Counted from the stretch's first letter, positions 9,367 to 19,123 are shown. The stretch: 64,000 bases of DNA from 'Nostoc azollae' 0708 (GCF_000196515.1 NC_014248.1:310001-374000); one strand, 5' to 3'. Notes: a model not told the origin generated them from the sequence alone. Translations and numbers: made by a program.

Positions 9367-9651
9367 CTACTCTTTTGGGGGTGCTACCCTTTCTCTAAAT
9401 AGTTTCCCAGCAGAGAAGGCAGGAACCTTAGTTGCCGGTATTTCCATTTTCTCATTTGTTTTTGGGTTGCGACCTTCACGAGCTTTGCGTTCCCGTGATT
9501 CAAAAGAACCAAATCCCACCAAAGTGACTTTATCACCAGAGGCAACAGCCTCAATAATAGTTTCTATGGCCGCACTTAAGACAGCATCTGCTTGTTTTTT
9601 AGTCACACTAGCCTTTTCAGCCACTGCATCAACTAATTCGCCCTTGTTCAT
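9367..9651 (-). CDS. hup: HU-type nucleoid DNA-binding protein
   Basis: A 94-residue histone-like protein. MNKGELVDAVAEKASVTKKQ at the N-terminus, VTLVGFGSFESRERKAREGR in the beta-arm base and NPKTNEKMEIPATKVPAFSA at the tip are all standard HU features, including the intercalating proline position of the arm (GRNPKT). HU dimers bend and compact DNA. The ATG at 9651 has a good ribosome-binding site (AAGGAGT, 7 bp upstream); a TTG two codons upstream was rejected. A strong hairpin sits in its leader at 9678-9719. A short HU-like gene before cobD on the same strand may be chance rather than an operon. Confidence 0.93.
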   Translation of the reverse strand: MNKGELVDAVAEKASVTKKQADAVLSAAIETIIEAVASGDKVTLVGFGSFESRERKAREGRNPKTNEKMEIPATKVPAFSAGKLFRERVAPPKE

Positions 9652-9677
9652 AATCAAACTCCTTGAGGTTTACTTGG

Positions 9678-9719
9678 GATTTACGTAAAGATGTGATAGA
9701 TGACATCTTTACGTAAATC
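9678..9719. promoter_or_regulatory. Perfect 17-bp inverted repeat in the HU leader
   Basis: Arms GATTTACGTAAAGATGT and ACATCTTTACGTAAATC are exact reverse complements around an 8-base loop. It ends 26 bp upstream of the HU start codon, just outside the ribosome-binding site. It could be an operator for a dimeric protein or an mRNA leader hairpin. No T-run follows it on the minus strand, so a terminator is unlikely. Confidence 0.75.
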
Positions 9720-10108
9720 TCTGTTGGCAGAATTACAAAAATCGTCCCTTAAGAGTATTTACACTCAAAACCGCTGTAAATCCGATTGGCTCGACTTTTC
9801 AATGAATCATTCTAAGGTGTTGTAGCCAGAAGTGAACAGATGAAAGCATTAATTTATATAGATTTCAGGATCTATTGTGTTTTTTGCTTCATTGTTGCCC
9901 TGGAAACACCCTATTTTTAGGAATAAAAACTTACTAGGCACTGGGGATTGGGGATTGGGTATTGGGGATAAAGATTATTTTTTTCTTTAGAACTAAAATG
10001 ATAGTAGTGTTTTGAGGTTACAGAGTCAGGAAATGTTACATAGCGCAGCATTGTTTTTACAATGCAGTGAGAACTACTCTAGACAAAGAAGGATGGATCA
10101 TATTTGAA
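9720..10108. other. Gap between pilQ and HU: dispersed repeats only
   Basis: No coding sequence was recognised in this stretch. It contains a GGGGATTGGG-type low-complexity patch near 9945-9970 that recurs elsewhere in the window (for example near 16980 and 18675). The HU promoter must lie in its left part. Confidence 0.5.
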
Positions 10109-10136
10109 ATACCCGAATGATCTAAAAATTCGGGTA
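10109..10136 (-). terminator. Hairpin after pilQ
   Basis: Arms ATACCCGAA and TTCGGGTAT pair around an 10-base loop, starting 11 bp after the pilQ stop. The T-run after it on the minus strand is short (TATTTC), so it is a terminator-like or mRNA-stabilising hairpin. Confidence 0.55.
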
Positions 10137-10146
10137 TCTGCACAAC

Positions 10147-12603
10147 TTAACGATTATTAGGAACCTTCAACCCACGACGCTCCAGGATTTGTCGCACCTG
10201 TGAACTAGGATTGTAGTTATAACCATAAGCAGAACGCTCCGAGTCATCCATTACCTGCGGTGTGAGTAACACAATTACCTCCCTACGTTCATTCTGTCTG
10301 TTTGTTTTTCTAAACAGCGACCCAAGCAGAGGAATATCACCCAAGATAGGCAGCTTGGAAATAGTAGTTCGGTCTTGGTCTTGAATAATGCCGGATAAAA
10401 TCAGGGTTTGACCATCTCGTAAGCGAAGTATACCAGATTGAAGACTTCTGGCTGCTAATAAGGCAATATTGCCATCAGGAGTTGATGCACTATTAGCAAA
10501 TGCAGATACAGTTGGTGCAACAGACAAGGACACGAAACCATTGTCATCAATCCTCTCTACTTTAACTGCTAGAGTTAAACCCGCTTCCTTGATGATTGGT
10601 TCTCTCAGTGTGTCGGTGATTCTAATACCTCCGTATACTTCTGAGGTTAACTTAACTACAGCATCCTGTCCTTCCTGCACAATTAAGGTTGGATCAGTCA
10701 AAATCTTCGCATTCCCAGTTTGTACCTGAGCCTGTAAACTTGCAAGGAAACGTTTGGGGAATTTGTACAGAGAAGGTAAAGATGCTGTTGCTGTGCCAGC
10801 AGTACCTTGTGTTACGCTTGTAGTTCCATCTGCATTGATAGTGATGATATTATTTGTTGATTGAGTAATTGATGTAAAACCTGGTTGTAGGGGATTACTC
10901 GATGCCGATGAAATGGGTGTAAATGTAGTAGCATCTGTGTTAGGGATTACTTTAATACCTCCGGGTGCAAGTGTAGTGCCATCCCCTAGAGGCACTACAC
11001 TTGCAGATTGGTTAATAATTGTTGTACCGGGACCTGCACCTGTAAGCGTTGTAGATTCAGTGGTACTTAAGAAAGGCTCTCCTGTAATTGGATTTGTGAT
11101 CACAGGTGTGTCAGTGATACTATTTGCCACTTCACTACTGGTAGCTGGTCTAGAACCACCAAAATTAAAAGTTGCTGCACCCCCGTCATTAGAGAAGTAA
11201 TTATCACCAATCCCAAAGGAAAAGCTAGAGGTATAGTCTTGAATACCTAAAAGGTTGACATCAATAATTTTGACGTTGACCACAACTTGACGACGACGGA
11301 CATCAAGTTGAGTGAGTTGAGATATTGCCATCTCAACTATTTTTGGATTTCCAACTAAGGTGACAGAATTTGTCCGTTCGTCTCCTGATGCTTGTAACCC
11401 TCTGAGTAAGGGTACTGAATCTTTGTAGTCAATTCGTTGCGTCTCAATTTTTGTTTCTGTAGTGGTCTGAGTTTGGGTAATTGCGGCATTAGCAGCACTA
11501 CCTACAGGCACAGCATTCACGCTAGTAACCAGTCTTTCACGGCTAACAGCGCTTTCTGCACCCAAGGCAACTAAAAAATTTAAAGCAACACCAACCGTTA
11601 CCTGATTCAGCCGCAAACTCCGCATGACATTATCACGGGTGGAATTAGGCAATTTAGCCCCGACAAAAATCGTTCTCCCACTGCGGTTAGCTTCTAAAGC
11701 ACTCAAACGCAAAACGTAATTAAATACATCTTGCACTGCTTCATTTTCAATATCCAGAGAAATCGTTTGACTGGTGGTAGCAGCCAGTTGGCCTCCCGCA
11801 GGTGGTGTTGCTGCTGCTCCTTCGCTGCCTATATAAGCTACGTTCATACCAGCAGCACGAGCCAGCAGTGATAAAACTTCTCTAACTGGCGCATCTCGCA
11901 ATACTAAACGCGGCACTCGTTCCTGAGTTCCTAAATCAATACTGGTAGGAGAAGTATCAATGTTAGATACTGTAATATCTCCTACTGGGGGAGCAACAGC
12001 TCTGGGCAAGAAGGGAGGTGCTTGGTTGTAAGGTTGATTAGGTCCTGCTGGTTGTGCAGGTTTTCCATCAATTGTTACTTCTGGGTTAGGAACTAGCACT
12101 TCTATCTTTTTGCCTGGTTCGACTGGAGTAGCAGCAGGGGTTATAGGTACTGCTGCGGTAGTATCTGTATTTGGTGTTATAGATGTTGTCGCGTCTCTGC
12201 TAGAAGTAAAGCTCAGGGTCAGACTGTTATCTTGACGCATGACGGGTTTACTATTAGGAGCGGTATCATTACCAGTGACCGTCACACGCACACTATTAGC
12301 ATTTAATTGATTTACTTCTACCGATGCTATTCCGGGGGCGGGGTTTTCTTGGCGGAAATTATTACCTTGCAGTAAAAGCAATTTGGTATTAATAATATCT
12401 GCGACTAGGGCGTTACCACGCTGTGTGGTAAATACTTGGGGCTTCTCACCAGCAGAGGTCTTTAAAATGACACTAATTCCTCCCTCAGCAGGACTTAGTT
12501 GTACTTGAGTAATTTGAGTGGTCTGTGCCGAAGCTGGCTGGGCTGCTAAGAGTACACAAGCAGTTGCACTTGAGATTAAAACATTACTATGAACTTGTTT
12601 CAC
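10147..12603 (-). CDS. pilQ: Type IV pilus secretin PilQ
   Basis: An 818-residue outer-membrane secretin through which type IV pili are extruded. Residues 1-26 form a signal peptide ending QPASAQ. An AMIN-type domain (residues about 30-130, binding peptidoglycan) is followed by a Pro/Thr-rich linker, a secretin N-terminal STN domain (RVPRLVLRDAPVREVLSLLA), an N1-type domain, a low-complexity Ser/Thr/Gly stretch (about 480-600) and the secretin C-domain with VKLTSEVYGGIRI, and SGIIQDQDRTTISKLPILGD followed by IPLLGSLFRK. The start is GTG with GAGG upstream. It is the last gene of pilM-pilN-pilO-pilQ, 139 bp after pilO. Filamentous cyanobacteria need it for hormogonium motility and DNA uptake. 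Confidence 0.93.
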   Translation of the reverse strand: MKQVHSNVLISSATACVLLAAQPASAQTTQITQVQLSPAEGGISVILKTSAGEKPQVFTTQRGNALVADIINTKLLLLQGNNFRQENPAPGIASVEVNQLNANSVRVTVTGNDTAPNSKPVMRQDNSLTLSFTSSRDATTSITPNTDTTAAVPITPAATPVEPGKKIEVLVPNPEVTIDGKPAQPAGPNQPYNQAPPFLPRAVAPPVGDITVSNIDTSPTSIDLGTQERVPRLVLRDAPVREVLSLLARAAGMNVAYIGSEGAAATPPAGGQLAATTSQTISLDIENEAVQDVFNYVLRLSALEANRSGRTIFVGAKLPNSTRDNVMRSLRLNQVTVGVALNFLVALGAESAVSRERLVTSVNAVPVGSAANAAITQTQTTTETKIETQRIDYKDSVPLLRGLQASGDERTNSVTLVGNPKIVEMAISQLTQLDVRRRQVVVNVKIIDVNLLGIQDYTSSFSFGIGDNYFSNDGGAATFNFGGSRPATSSEVANSITDTPVITNPITGEPFLSTTESTTLTGAGPGTTIINQSASVVPLGDGTTLAPGGIKVIPNTDATTFTPISSASSNPLQPGFTSITQSTNNIITINADGTTSVTQGTAGTATASLPSLYKFPKRFLASLQAQVQTGNAKILTDPTLIVQEGQDAVVKLTSEVYGGIRITDTLREPIIKEAGLTLAVKVERIDDNGFVSLSVAPTVSAFANSASTPDGNIALLAARSLQSGILRLRDGQTLILSGIIQDQDRTTISKLPILGDIPLLGSLFRKTNRQNERREVIVLLTPQVMDDSERSAYGYNYNPSSQVRQILERRGLKVPNNR

Positions 12604-12742
12604 AGTTCATTCCTCACACTAAATAAAAACCAGTATGTATGTTTAGTGGTTAACCAATTAACCAGAACTTAGAAATTAACCGAGTGTGAATTGAATTTAC
12701 ATTTAAGTTGATCTCATCAGCACTCAAGAATTTTGATGGTTA

Positions 12743-13522
12743 CTACTTGGCTGGGGGAGCAGCTTTTGCTGCTAATTCTGCGGCTTCTTCTGCTGTCAAT
12801 GGCATTAATGCGACTAGGTCAAAAGACGTTGACAGTTTGCCTATTCCAGTCCGCACTGCTTTCTTTTTTTCATCATTTGCTTTGTCTACCTCTGGTGGTA
12901 CCAATTTTGAATCATAGTTTTGAACAAGTAATAAAGGCTGTAAACGCTCAATATTACGCATTATTGACTGGGTTTGTTCAAAATTACCTTCAATTTCCAC
13001 CTTAACAACTCTGCGTTTAAGCTTATTGTTAACTTTTTCTCCCAGACTGTTATCAGCAATTATTTCTGCTTTATCTGCTGCTGGTACAAACCGTTTGAGT
13101 TTGGCTCTTATGGCATCATTAGCAGTGATTTGAGCATTGCTAGAATCTACTAAGCGACTGGTATCCATCAATAAAGTATCCAAACTTCTTTCATTGGCAA
13201 ACAAGCCTAAAACTTGGATTTGCTGCTTCTTGACATCAGCTAATTCTGTCTTTACTTTGTCAGCTTGTTTGGCTTGGAGTCTTTTTTGGTCAACTTGCCC
13301 TTGCAGTTCGGTGCTTTTGGTTTGTAACTGCTGAAAGTTATCCCAAGCGGGCATGACCATATTCAGTATCATATAAACGGCGGCAAGAAATCCTATACCG
13401 CCCACCGATCCACCAATAATCTGTGGTGTTAAAGTGATACCAAATACAGATCGATAGGATGATGCCGCATCATCAAAGTTGGTATTCTGTTGAGAAAAAC
13501 TTAAATCATCACTCAGTGTCAT
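12743..13522 (-). CDS. pilO: Type IV pilus assembly protein PilO-like
   Basis: A 259-residue inner-membrane protein. One transmembrane segment (about residues 35-57, IIGGSVGGIGFLAAVYMILN) is followed by a coiled coil (about 60-110, rich in Gln/Lys) and a ferredoxin-like periplasmic domain with VKVEIEGNFEQTQSIMRNIE. This is the PilO layout, a partner of PilN in the alignment complex that links PilM to the PilQ secretin. The ATG overlaps the pilN stop as ATGA, so the two are translationally coupled. The C-terminus is Ala/Lys-rich. Confidence 0.85.
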   Translation of the reverse strand: MTLSDDLSFSQQNTNFDDAASSYRSVFGITLTPQIIGGSVGGIGFLAAVYMILNMVMPAWDNFQQLQTKSTELQGQVDQKRLQAKQADKVKTELADVKKQQIQVLGLFANERSLDTLLMDTSRLVDSSNAQITANDAIRAKLKRFVPAADKAEIIADNSLGEKVNNKLKRRVVKVEIEGNFEQTQSIMRNIERLQPLLLVQNYDSKLVPPEVDKANDEKKKAVRTGIGKLSTSFDLVALMPLTAEEAAELAAKAAPPAK

Positions 13523-14328
13523 TTAGCGATCGCTCCTGTTTCTTGGAGGCTACGAATCCTCTTTACTAATCCGACTGTGCCTTTTTGTTCTAATTCACGA
13601 ATTAATTCCGATGCTGGTACATTACTGAGACTAGCTTTAATAGTGTACTTAACCACTTGTGGTGGTTTGAATTTAACCCCAGATGTATCTTGAGATTTAT
13701 TTTCAGGTGGAACAGCACCAGTGATAGCAGGTGCATCAATTAACTCTGCTGTACTAATTCCGCTTTCTGCGGCATTCAACAAGTTAGATTGTCCCATAGT
13801 TAGTAGAAAGTCATTAACATCACTAAAAGAGCGTGCATAGCCATTAATTTCTAATATCCCCGCAGGATTACTAGGTTTTGGACTTGTAACAGTGGCAGTG
13901 GCAGCCAGTGCTTGAATCACAGGTGGTATTTGCCTGATATTTTCAACTTGTACACTTGGGGGAATGCGAGCGCGCAAATCTTGTAACATCGCTGACCAGG
14001 GACGGATCTGATCAAACACAGTCACCAAAGCTTGTGTTTGGTCTTGGACACCTGCCATTTCATCCTTTATTTTCTTAATGTCGGCTATTTTACCGTCTAA
14101 CTCCTTACCTTCCTGATCTAGTTTTGCTATTTTTTGTTCTAATCCAGAACTTTGTGCTTGTAAAATCCAAAAACCACCAAATACCAAAGCTGGGAAACAT
14201 AAACCTACACCCACTCCCAAAAACACTGGTATTAAATCTTCCAGATTAATTGGTTGTCTGACAGGTTGATTCTCATTAAACTCAATAGACGCTCTGTCTC
14301 TAAGAAAGTTAATATCCAGACTATACAT
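13519..14328 (-). CDS. pilN: Type IV pilus assembly protein PilN-like
   Basis: A 269-residue inner-membrane protein. The short cytoplasmic N-terminus MYSLDINFLRDR resembles the PilN 'INLL..R' peptide that binds PilM. It is followed by one membrane helix (about residues 33-56), a coiled coil with alternating Lys/Asp (about 60-110) and a periplasmic domain (ILEINGYARSFSDVNDFLLT). The start lies 4 bp after the pilM stop and the stop overlaps the pilO start. Together with PilM and PilO it forms the pilus alignment complex. Confidence 0.88.
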   Translation of the reverse strand: MYSLDINFLRDRASIEFNENQPVRQPINLEDLIPVFLGVGVGLCFPALVFGGFWILQAQSSGLEQKIAKLDQEGKELDGKIADIKKIKDEMAGVQDQTQALVTVFDQIRPWSAMLQDLRARIPPSVQVENIRQIPPVIQALAATATVTSPKPSNPAGILEINGYARSFSDVNDFLLTMGQSNLLNAAESGISTAELIDAPAITGAVPPENKSQDTSGVKFKPPQVVKYTIKASLSNVPASELIRELEQKGTVGLVKRIRSLQETGAIAK

Positions 14329-14332
14329 CTTG

Positions 14333-15457
14333 TTATCCCTCCCGCATTGCTAAACCCAGTATTATCCCCAATCCAGGACGTTGCACGGGTGGATATTTTT
14401 CGGCTTCTACTTGCAAGGACAAATCCCTAATTGGATCTATTTGAGTAGTAGGAAAACCTAATCTTTGAGTAAAGAACTCATCTAGCTGTTGGAGTCCTCC
14501 TCCAGTCCCAGCTAGTAGAATCTGCGCCACTTCTAAACCTTCACTCTGATTAATGTAAAAATCTATAGAACGACGCAGTTCATCTGATAATTCTCCCAGT
14601 ATTTTTAACATAGGTCCCATACCAGGATTAACACCAGTAGTCCCAGTCCTACCCACATCCATAGAATTTGTAGGAATAGTCATGCCCATCAACATATCCA
14701 TATCTCGTGATGTGGGTAAATTCATTGCCCTTGATAGAGCTGCTTGCAGTTGATATGTACCTATAGGTACTGTACGGGAAAATTGTGGTACTCCATTGAT
14801 AATAATAGCAATTTCAGTACTGTCAAACTCGATATCAACTAATACAGCGGCTTCTTGGGGTCCGAATAGCCTTAACTGGTCTCGAATAGTCCGAATCAGG
14901 GCAAAACTGTTAATTTCTAAAACATCAACTTTTAATCCTGCTTCAGCAAAAGTGTTAATATAGGTATCTGTTATTTCCTTACGAGTGGCAACTAAAAGCA
15001 CTTGTACTTTTTCAATACCATCCTCATCCACAAAATACCCCAATTTCTGATAATCTACATCAGCTTCTTCTCGTGGATAGGGTAGATATAGTGCAGCCTC
15101 ATGGTTAAGCACCATCTCCCGCAACTCTTTATTATCCAACTCTGCTGGAACAGGAATCACACGCACAATAGCATCTCGTCCGGGGATACAAGTGGCAACA
15201 CGGGAAGCTTTAATTTTACTTTCAGCCATTCCCTGTTGGATGATTTCCGCCATCCTAGGAGGATCGTTAATTTGACCATCAACAACTATCCCCTCTGGAA
15301 CTGGTATGGTGGTCAAAGATTCTATTTTTAAGCCTTGGCGTTGCTTACATAGGTGAACTATATTCATTCGTTCTGGTGCAAGCTCAATGCCAACACCTTT
15401 ATTAGATTTCCCAAGGATATTACTGAGATTACTAAGATTGCTTAAGACGTTTACCAC
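14333..15457 (-). CDS. pilM: Type IV pilus assembly ATPase-fold protein PilM
   Basis: A 374-residue actin-fold (FtsA-like) cytoplasmic protein. GVGIELAPERMNIVHLCKQR is the first phosphate-binding strand pair; RVATCIPGRDAIVRVIPVPA, AAVLVDIEFDSTEIAIIING and ILLAGTGGGLQQLDEFFTQR are the other nucleotide-pocket segments. In one segment the usual 'DIG' is DIE, a small departure. It starts with GTG (AGGT a few bases upstream) and opens the pilMNOQ operon. It is divergent from the sugar-binding protein gene at 15672, with about 210 bp of shared promoter space. Confidence 0.9.
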   Translation of the reverse strand: MVNVLSNLSNLSNILGKSNKGVGIELAPERMNIVHLCKQRQGLKIESLTTIPVPEGIVVDGQINDPPRMAEIIQQGMAESKIKASRVATCIPGRDAIVRVIPVPAELDNKELREMVLNHEAALYLPYPREEADVDYQKLGYFVDEDGIEKVQVLLVATRKEITDTYINTFAEAGLKVDVLEINSFALIRTIRDQLRLFGPQEAAVLVDIEFDSTEIAIIINGVPQFSRTVPIGTYQLQAALSRAMNLPTSRDMDMLMGMTIPTNSMDVGRTGTTGVNPGMGPMLKILGELSDELRRSIDFYINQSEGLEVAQILLAGTGGGLQQLDEFFTQRLGFPTTQIDPIRDLSLQVEAEKYPPVQRPGLGIILGLAMREG

Positions 15458-15671
15458 AGTTTTACCTGCTAGATTGCTAAATGGAATATTTTTAAAATAA
15501 GGAATTCAGGAGGCAAAAAGAGGTTATCCTTCCTGTACACCCCTATACCCTTACACCCCATCACCTGTCTCTAATAACTGATGTGTTCTTAGTAAGTAAT
15601 CTATATAGCTTATAATCTCGACATTTCTGCATAAGTTTTTCACCCCTTTTAATCGTAAAAATATTACCACG

Positions 15672-16970
15672 ATGATTCGATTACAAAAATTCAAACAACT
15701 AACTGTTTGGGTAATGCTTGGCTTACTTACCAGTTGGATAGTAAGTTGCAGCACAGACAATGTGGGAACAATTTCAAAACCAGTGACTTCAGAAGTGACA
15801 AAGATTGAGTTTTGGACAATGCAACTCCAACCTCAATTTACCAACTACTTCCAAAGCCTGATTACAAGCTTTGAATCCCAAAACCCCAGTATCAAAGTTA
15901 AATGGGTAGATGTGCCTTGGTCTGCAATGGAGAACAAAATTTTAACAGCTGTCTCCGCAAAAACGCCACCAGATGTTGTTAACCTTAACCCAGATTTTGC
16001 ATCCCAACTGGCAGGACGAAATGCCTGGTTAGATTTGGATGAAAAAGTTCCAAGTGAAGTTAGTTCCTCCTATTTGCCTAATATTTGGCAAGCTAGTACC
16101 TTGAATGGCAAGACTTTTGGCATTCCCTGGTATCTCACCACAAGGTTAACTATTTATAACACTGATTTGTTAAAACAAGCTGGTATCACAAAACCACCTG
16201 CAACTTATACAGAATTAGCGCAAGAGGCACAACAAATTAAAGATAAAACTGGTAAATACGCCTTTTTTGCTACTTTTGTACCCCAAGATTCTGGTGAGGT
16301 TTTGGAATCATTTGTACAGATGGGAGTTACTCTGGTCAATGCTGAGGGTAAAGCGGCTTTTAATTCACCACAAGGAAAAGCAGCTTTTCAGTATTGGGTA
16401 TATCTGTATAAGAAAGGATTACTACCTAAAGAATCATTAACACAAGGCCACCGTCATGCAATTGATTTATACCAATCAGGGGAAACAGCATTTTTAGCTT
16501 CGGGTCCTGAGTTTTTGGAGACGATATCAAATAATGCACCCAAAATTTCTCAAGCTTCTGCTATAGCACCTCAAATTACAGGAGATACAGGGAAGAAAAA
16601 TGTCGCTGTCATGAACATAGTTATTCCCCGTGCCAGCAAACAACCTGATGCAGCAGTGAAATTTGCCTTATTTGTTACTAATGACGAAAATCAATTAGCT
16701 TTTGCTAAAGCTGCTAATGTTTTACCTTCAACAGTTACAGCACTTGCTGATAGTTATTTTAAAGAAGTTCCTGCTACTGCTACCATTGCGGAAAAGGGAC
16801 GTATTATCAGCGCCCAACAGATGCAAACAGCAGAGGTTTTAACTCCGAAAATGAAGGATTTTAAATTTTTACAAAAGGCAATTTATGAAAATCTCCAAGC
16901 TGCAATGTTAGGACAAAAAACGGTCGATAAAGCTCTAGAAGATGCAGCGCAACAGTGGAATAATCGGTGA
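15672..16970 (+). CDS. ABC-transporter sugar-binding lipoprotein
   Basis: A 432-residue extracytoplasmic solute-binding protein of family 1. The N-terminus is a lipoprotein signal (hydrophobic VMLGLLTSWIVSC, lipobox cysteine near residue 26). KIEFWTMQLQPQFTNYFQSL, VKWVDVPWSAMENKILTAVS and FGIPWYLTTRLTIYNTDLLK are typical of carbohydrate-binding proteins. The permease and ATPase genes are not next to it, so it may work with components encoded elsewhere. The substrate cannot be told from sequence alone. It is followed by dispersed repeats and the heptamer array. Confidence 0.85.
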   Translation: MIRLQKFKQLTVWVMLGLLTSWIVSCSTDNVGTISKPVTSEVTKIEFWTMQLQPQFTNYFQSLITSFESQNPSIKVKWVDVPWSAMENKILTAVSAKTPPDVVNLNPDFASQLAGRNAWLDLDEKVPSEVSSSYLPNIWQASTLNGKTFGIPWYLTTRLTIYNTDLLKQAGITKPPATYTELAQEAQQIKDKTGKYAFFATFVPQDSGEVLESFVQMGVTLVNAEGKAAFNSPQGKAAFQYWVYLYKKGLLPKESLTQGHRHAIDLYQSGETAFLASGPEFLETISNNAPKISQASAIAPQITGDTGKKNVAVMNIVIPRASKQPDAAVKFALFVTNDENQLAFAKAANVLPSTVTALADSYFKEVPATATIAEKGRIISAQQMQTAEVLTPKMKDFKFLQKAIYENLQAAMLGQKTVDKALEDAAQQWNNR

Positions 16971-17218
16971 TTGTAGATTGGGGATTGGGGACTGGGAAGA
17001 TGAGGATGATGGGGGTGATGGGGAAGTAATTTTCCTAATGCCCCATGCCCCATGCCCAATACCTAATTAGGGCTTGTTGAATAAACCTCAGACCTGGATG
17101 AATCGATAGTTTAAGGGTTATTTAAGGTGGATAAGATGCAGGAAATAAGCCTTGATACCATGAAAACTCAAACACTTTTTCAGATTCTAGATTCTTCTAA
17201 ATCCTCCTCTTCTTCCTT
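16971..17218. repeat. Dispersed low-complexity repeats
   Basis: The gap starts with GGGGATTGGGGACTGGG-type sequence and ends with a T/C-rich run leading into the heptamer array. The same GGGGACTGGG-like phrases occur near 8935, 18675 and 61615. The phrase 'AGGGCTTGTTGAATAAA' near 17068 resembles the outer end of some cyanobacterial insertion sequences, but no transposase is present here. Confidence 0.55.
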
Positions 17219-17326
<108 letters not shown>

Positions 17327-17355
17327 ATCGTCACGAACAACTCTTTCAGCAAGCC

Positions 17356-18672
17356 CTAATTACTATTTCCTAAAAAATGTCCAATTAAATAAAGAGAACC
17401 ACATAAAACAACTAGGTTATCTGTAGAGGTGAAAGCAGCATCTAAAGCCGAAAATACATCTGGATAGGTGCTGCAAAAACCTAAGTCTGGGTAAGTTTCA
17501 TTAGCTAATTTTGATAAGTGGTCAAGATTGGCTGAATTATTATCCGGGACTGGTACTAAATATAATTTATCTCCTGTTTTCAATAATGCGTGAAAAATAT
17601 CACTATGATCTTTGGTGGCTAACATTCCAATTACCCAGGTTATATTTTGGGTACTGAAACTATCTACATAATTTCTTAAAACTTGTGCTGATGCTGGGTT
17701 ATGTGCGCCATCAATTAATAATTGATAATTGTAATTATTATGTTTCCATGTGAACCATTGCATTCTTCCTGGCCATTTGGTTTTTCCTATACCATTAATA
17801 ATGGTTTGTTCAGAAATTTGCCAACCTTGTTTTTGTAATATTTCTAAAGCCGCTAAAGCCAAAGTCGAATTATGTAATTGAATTTGTCCTTGTAATGGTA
17901 GATGATATCTAATTGATTCAGAATTTTCAATTTGGTATAAACCTGGAGGGTGATTTCCCGGAGGATATTTTGAATTTTGAATTTTATAGTATTCTGCCCA
18001 TCCTGGGTTAATTTCTTGAGCAGGTTGAGGGGCAATTATAGGGCATTGTAATTCTAAGCTGCGCGCTCGCACAACTTTTTCAGCATCTGCTGGCAATTGT
18101 CCTATTACTACAGGACATCCAGGTTTAATAATACCTGCTTTTTCTCCGGCAATATCAGCAACTGTCGGACCTAATTGTTGCCAATGTTCTCTACTAATGG
18201 AAGTAATTACCGTTACTAAAGGCTTAGGACAAACATTAGTAGCATCTAAACGCCCTCCTAATCCCACTTCCACTATCGCCACATCGACTTTTTGTTGTGC
18301 AAAATATAACCAAGCTGCTGCGGTAATTACTTCAAACTGGGTTGGTGACTCTTCTCTTAGGTCAATAGCCGATTGAATACGTAGTATCAATTGAGATAAA
18401 GTTTCTGGGTTGATTGGCCGTTCATTTATACAGATACGTTCTGTCCAATCTACCAAATGCGGGGAAGTGTACCGTCCTGTACGATAACCAGCTTCGGTGA
18501 GTACGGAGGAAAGATAAGCGCATACAGAACCTTTGCCATTAGTTCCACCAACATGAATTAGAGGAACTTGATGATGGGGATTGTCAAGATTTGCTAATAA
18601 TTTGACAATGCGTGTTAGTCCCAGATTGACACCAAAATGCTGAAGGGGTTGGAGTAAGGAATCTATATTCAC
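17356..18672 (-). CDS. folC: Bifunctional folylpolyglutamate/dihydrofolate synthase
   Basis: About 438 residues from the GTG at 18672. The Mur-ligase-type P-loop is HVGGTNGKGSVCAYLSSVLT. It is followed by GRYTSPHLVDWTERI, VGLGGRLDATNVCPKPLVTV with the metal-binding loop, and GAHNPASAQVLRNYV in the C-terminal domain. The enzyme adds glutamate to dihydropteroate and folates. The in-frame ATG at 18753 lies in dispersed-repeat sequence and would add a hydrophobic, Pro-rich tail; the GTG fits conserved starts (VNIDSLLQPLQHFG). psbY lies upstream on the same strand. Confidence 0.9.
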   Translation of the reverse strand: MNIDSLLQPLQHFGVNLGLTRIVKLLANLDNPHHQVPLIHVGGTNGKGSVCAYLSSVLTEAGYRTGRYTSPHLVDWTERICINERPINPETLSQLILRIQSAIDLREESPTQFEVITAAAWLYFAQQKVDVAIVEVGLGGRLDATNVCPKPLVTVITSISREHWQQLGPTVADIAGEKAGIIKPGCPVVIGQLPADAEKVVRARSLELQCPIIAPQPAQEINPGWAEYYKIQNSKYPPGNHPPGLYQIENSESIRYHLPLQGQIQLHNSTLALAALEILQKQGWQISEQTIINGIGKTKWPGRMQWFTWKHNNYNYQLLIDGAHNPASAQVLRNYVDSFSTQNITWVIGMLATKDHSDIFHALLKTGDKLYLVPVPDNNSANLDHLSKLANETYPDLGFCSTYPDVFSALDAAFTSTDNLVVLCGSLYLIGHFLGNSN

Positions 18673-18799
18673 GGTGACTGGGGACTGGGGATTGGGGACT
18701 GGGAAGATGGGGAATATGGGGGTGATGAGGGAGATGGGGAGAAATAAATTCAAAATTAAAAAACCCCTATTCCCTATCCCCTATTCCTTTAGTTAGTCA

Positions 18800-18925
18800 T
18801 TAAGCTTCCTTGTTCAAAAAGTTTTGTACTTGTCTAATAGCAGCAGCGCCGATGTTAAAAGCAGCCCAACCAGCAGCAATGGCTAGTGGTGCTAAAACGA
18901 TGATTACACGGGTATCAATGTCCAT
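18800..18925 (-). CDS. psbY: Photosystem II protein Y
   Basis: A 41-residue single-helix membrane protein, [20 protein letters not shown] followed by [17 protein letters not shown]. Length, the MD-R start, the one membrane span ending in Trp and the basic Gln-rich tail all match PsbY, a peripheral low-mass subunit of photosystem II near cytochrome b559. The gene is too short for most ORF cut-offs. It has its own ATG with AGAGGGCT upstream, and sits between folC and the gamma carbonic anhydrase-like gene. Confidence 0.85.
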   Translation of the reverse strand: MDIDTRVIIVLAPLAIAAGWAAFNIGAAAIRQVQNFLNKEA

Positions 18926-19123
18926 ATCTAGTAGCCCTCTGTTATGTAGAAATTAAAGATTTATCAACAGTTATCAATTTTTATTTTTATCTGAAGTGGG
19001 GTATTTTTCCAAGGAGAAGTGTAAAGAATGATTAACTTGGTCAGTGGTCAGTGGCAAAAGGCAGAAATTTTTCCCCATCTCCCTCATCACCCCCATATTC
19101 CCCATCTTCCCAGTCCCCAATCC

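Noticed and set aside
9207-9398. 63-aa plus-strand ORF across cobD and HU
   Set aside because: It is antisense to two well-supported genes and has no own features.
18673-18753. N-terminal extension of FolC from the ATG at 18753
   Set aside because: It is a Pro-rich translation of GGGGACTGGG-type repeats; the GTG at 18672 fits the family start.
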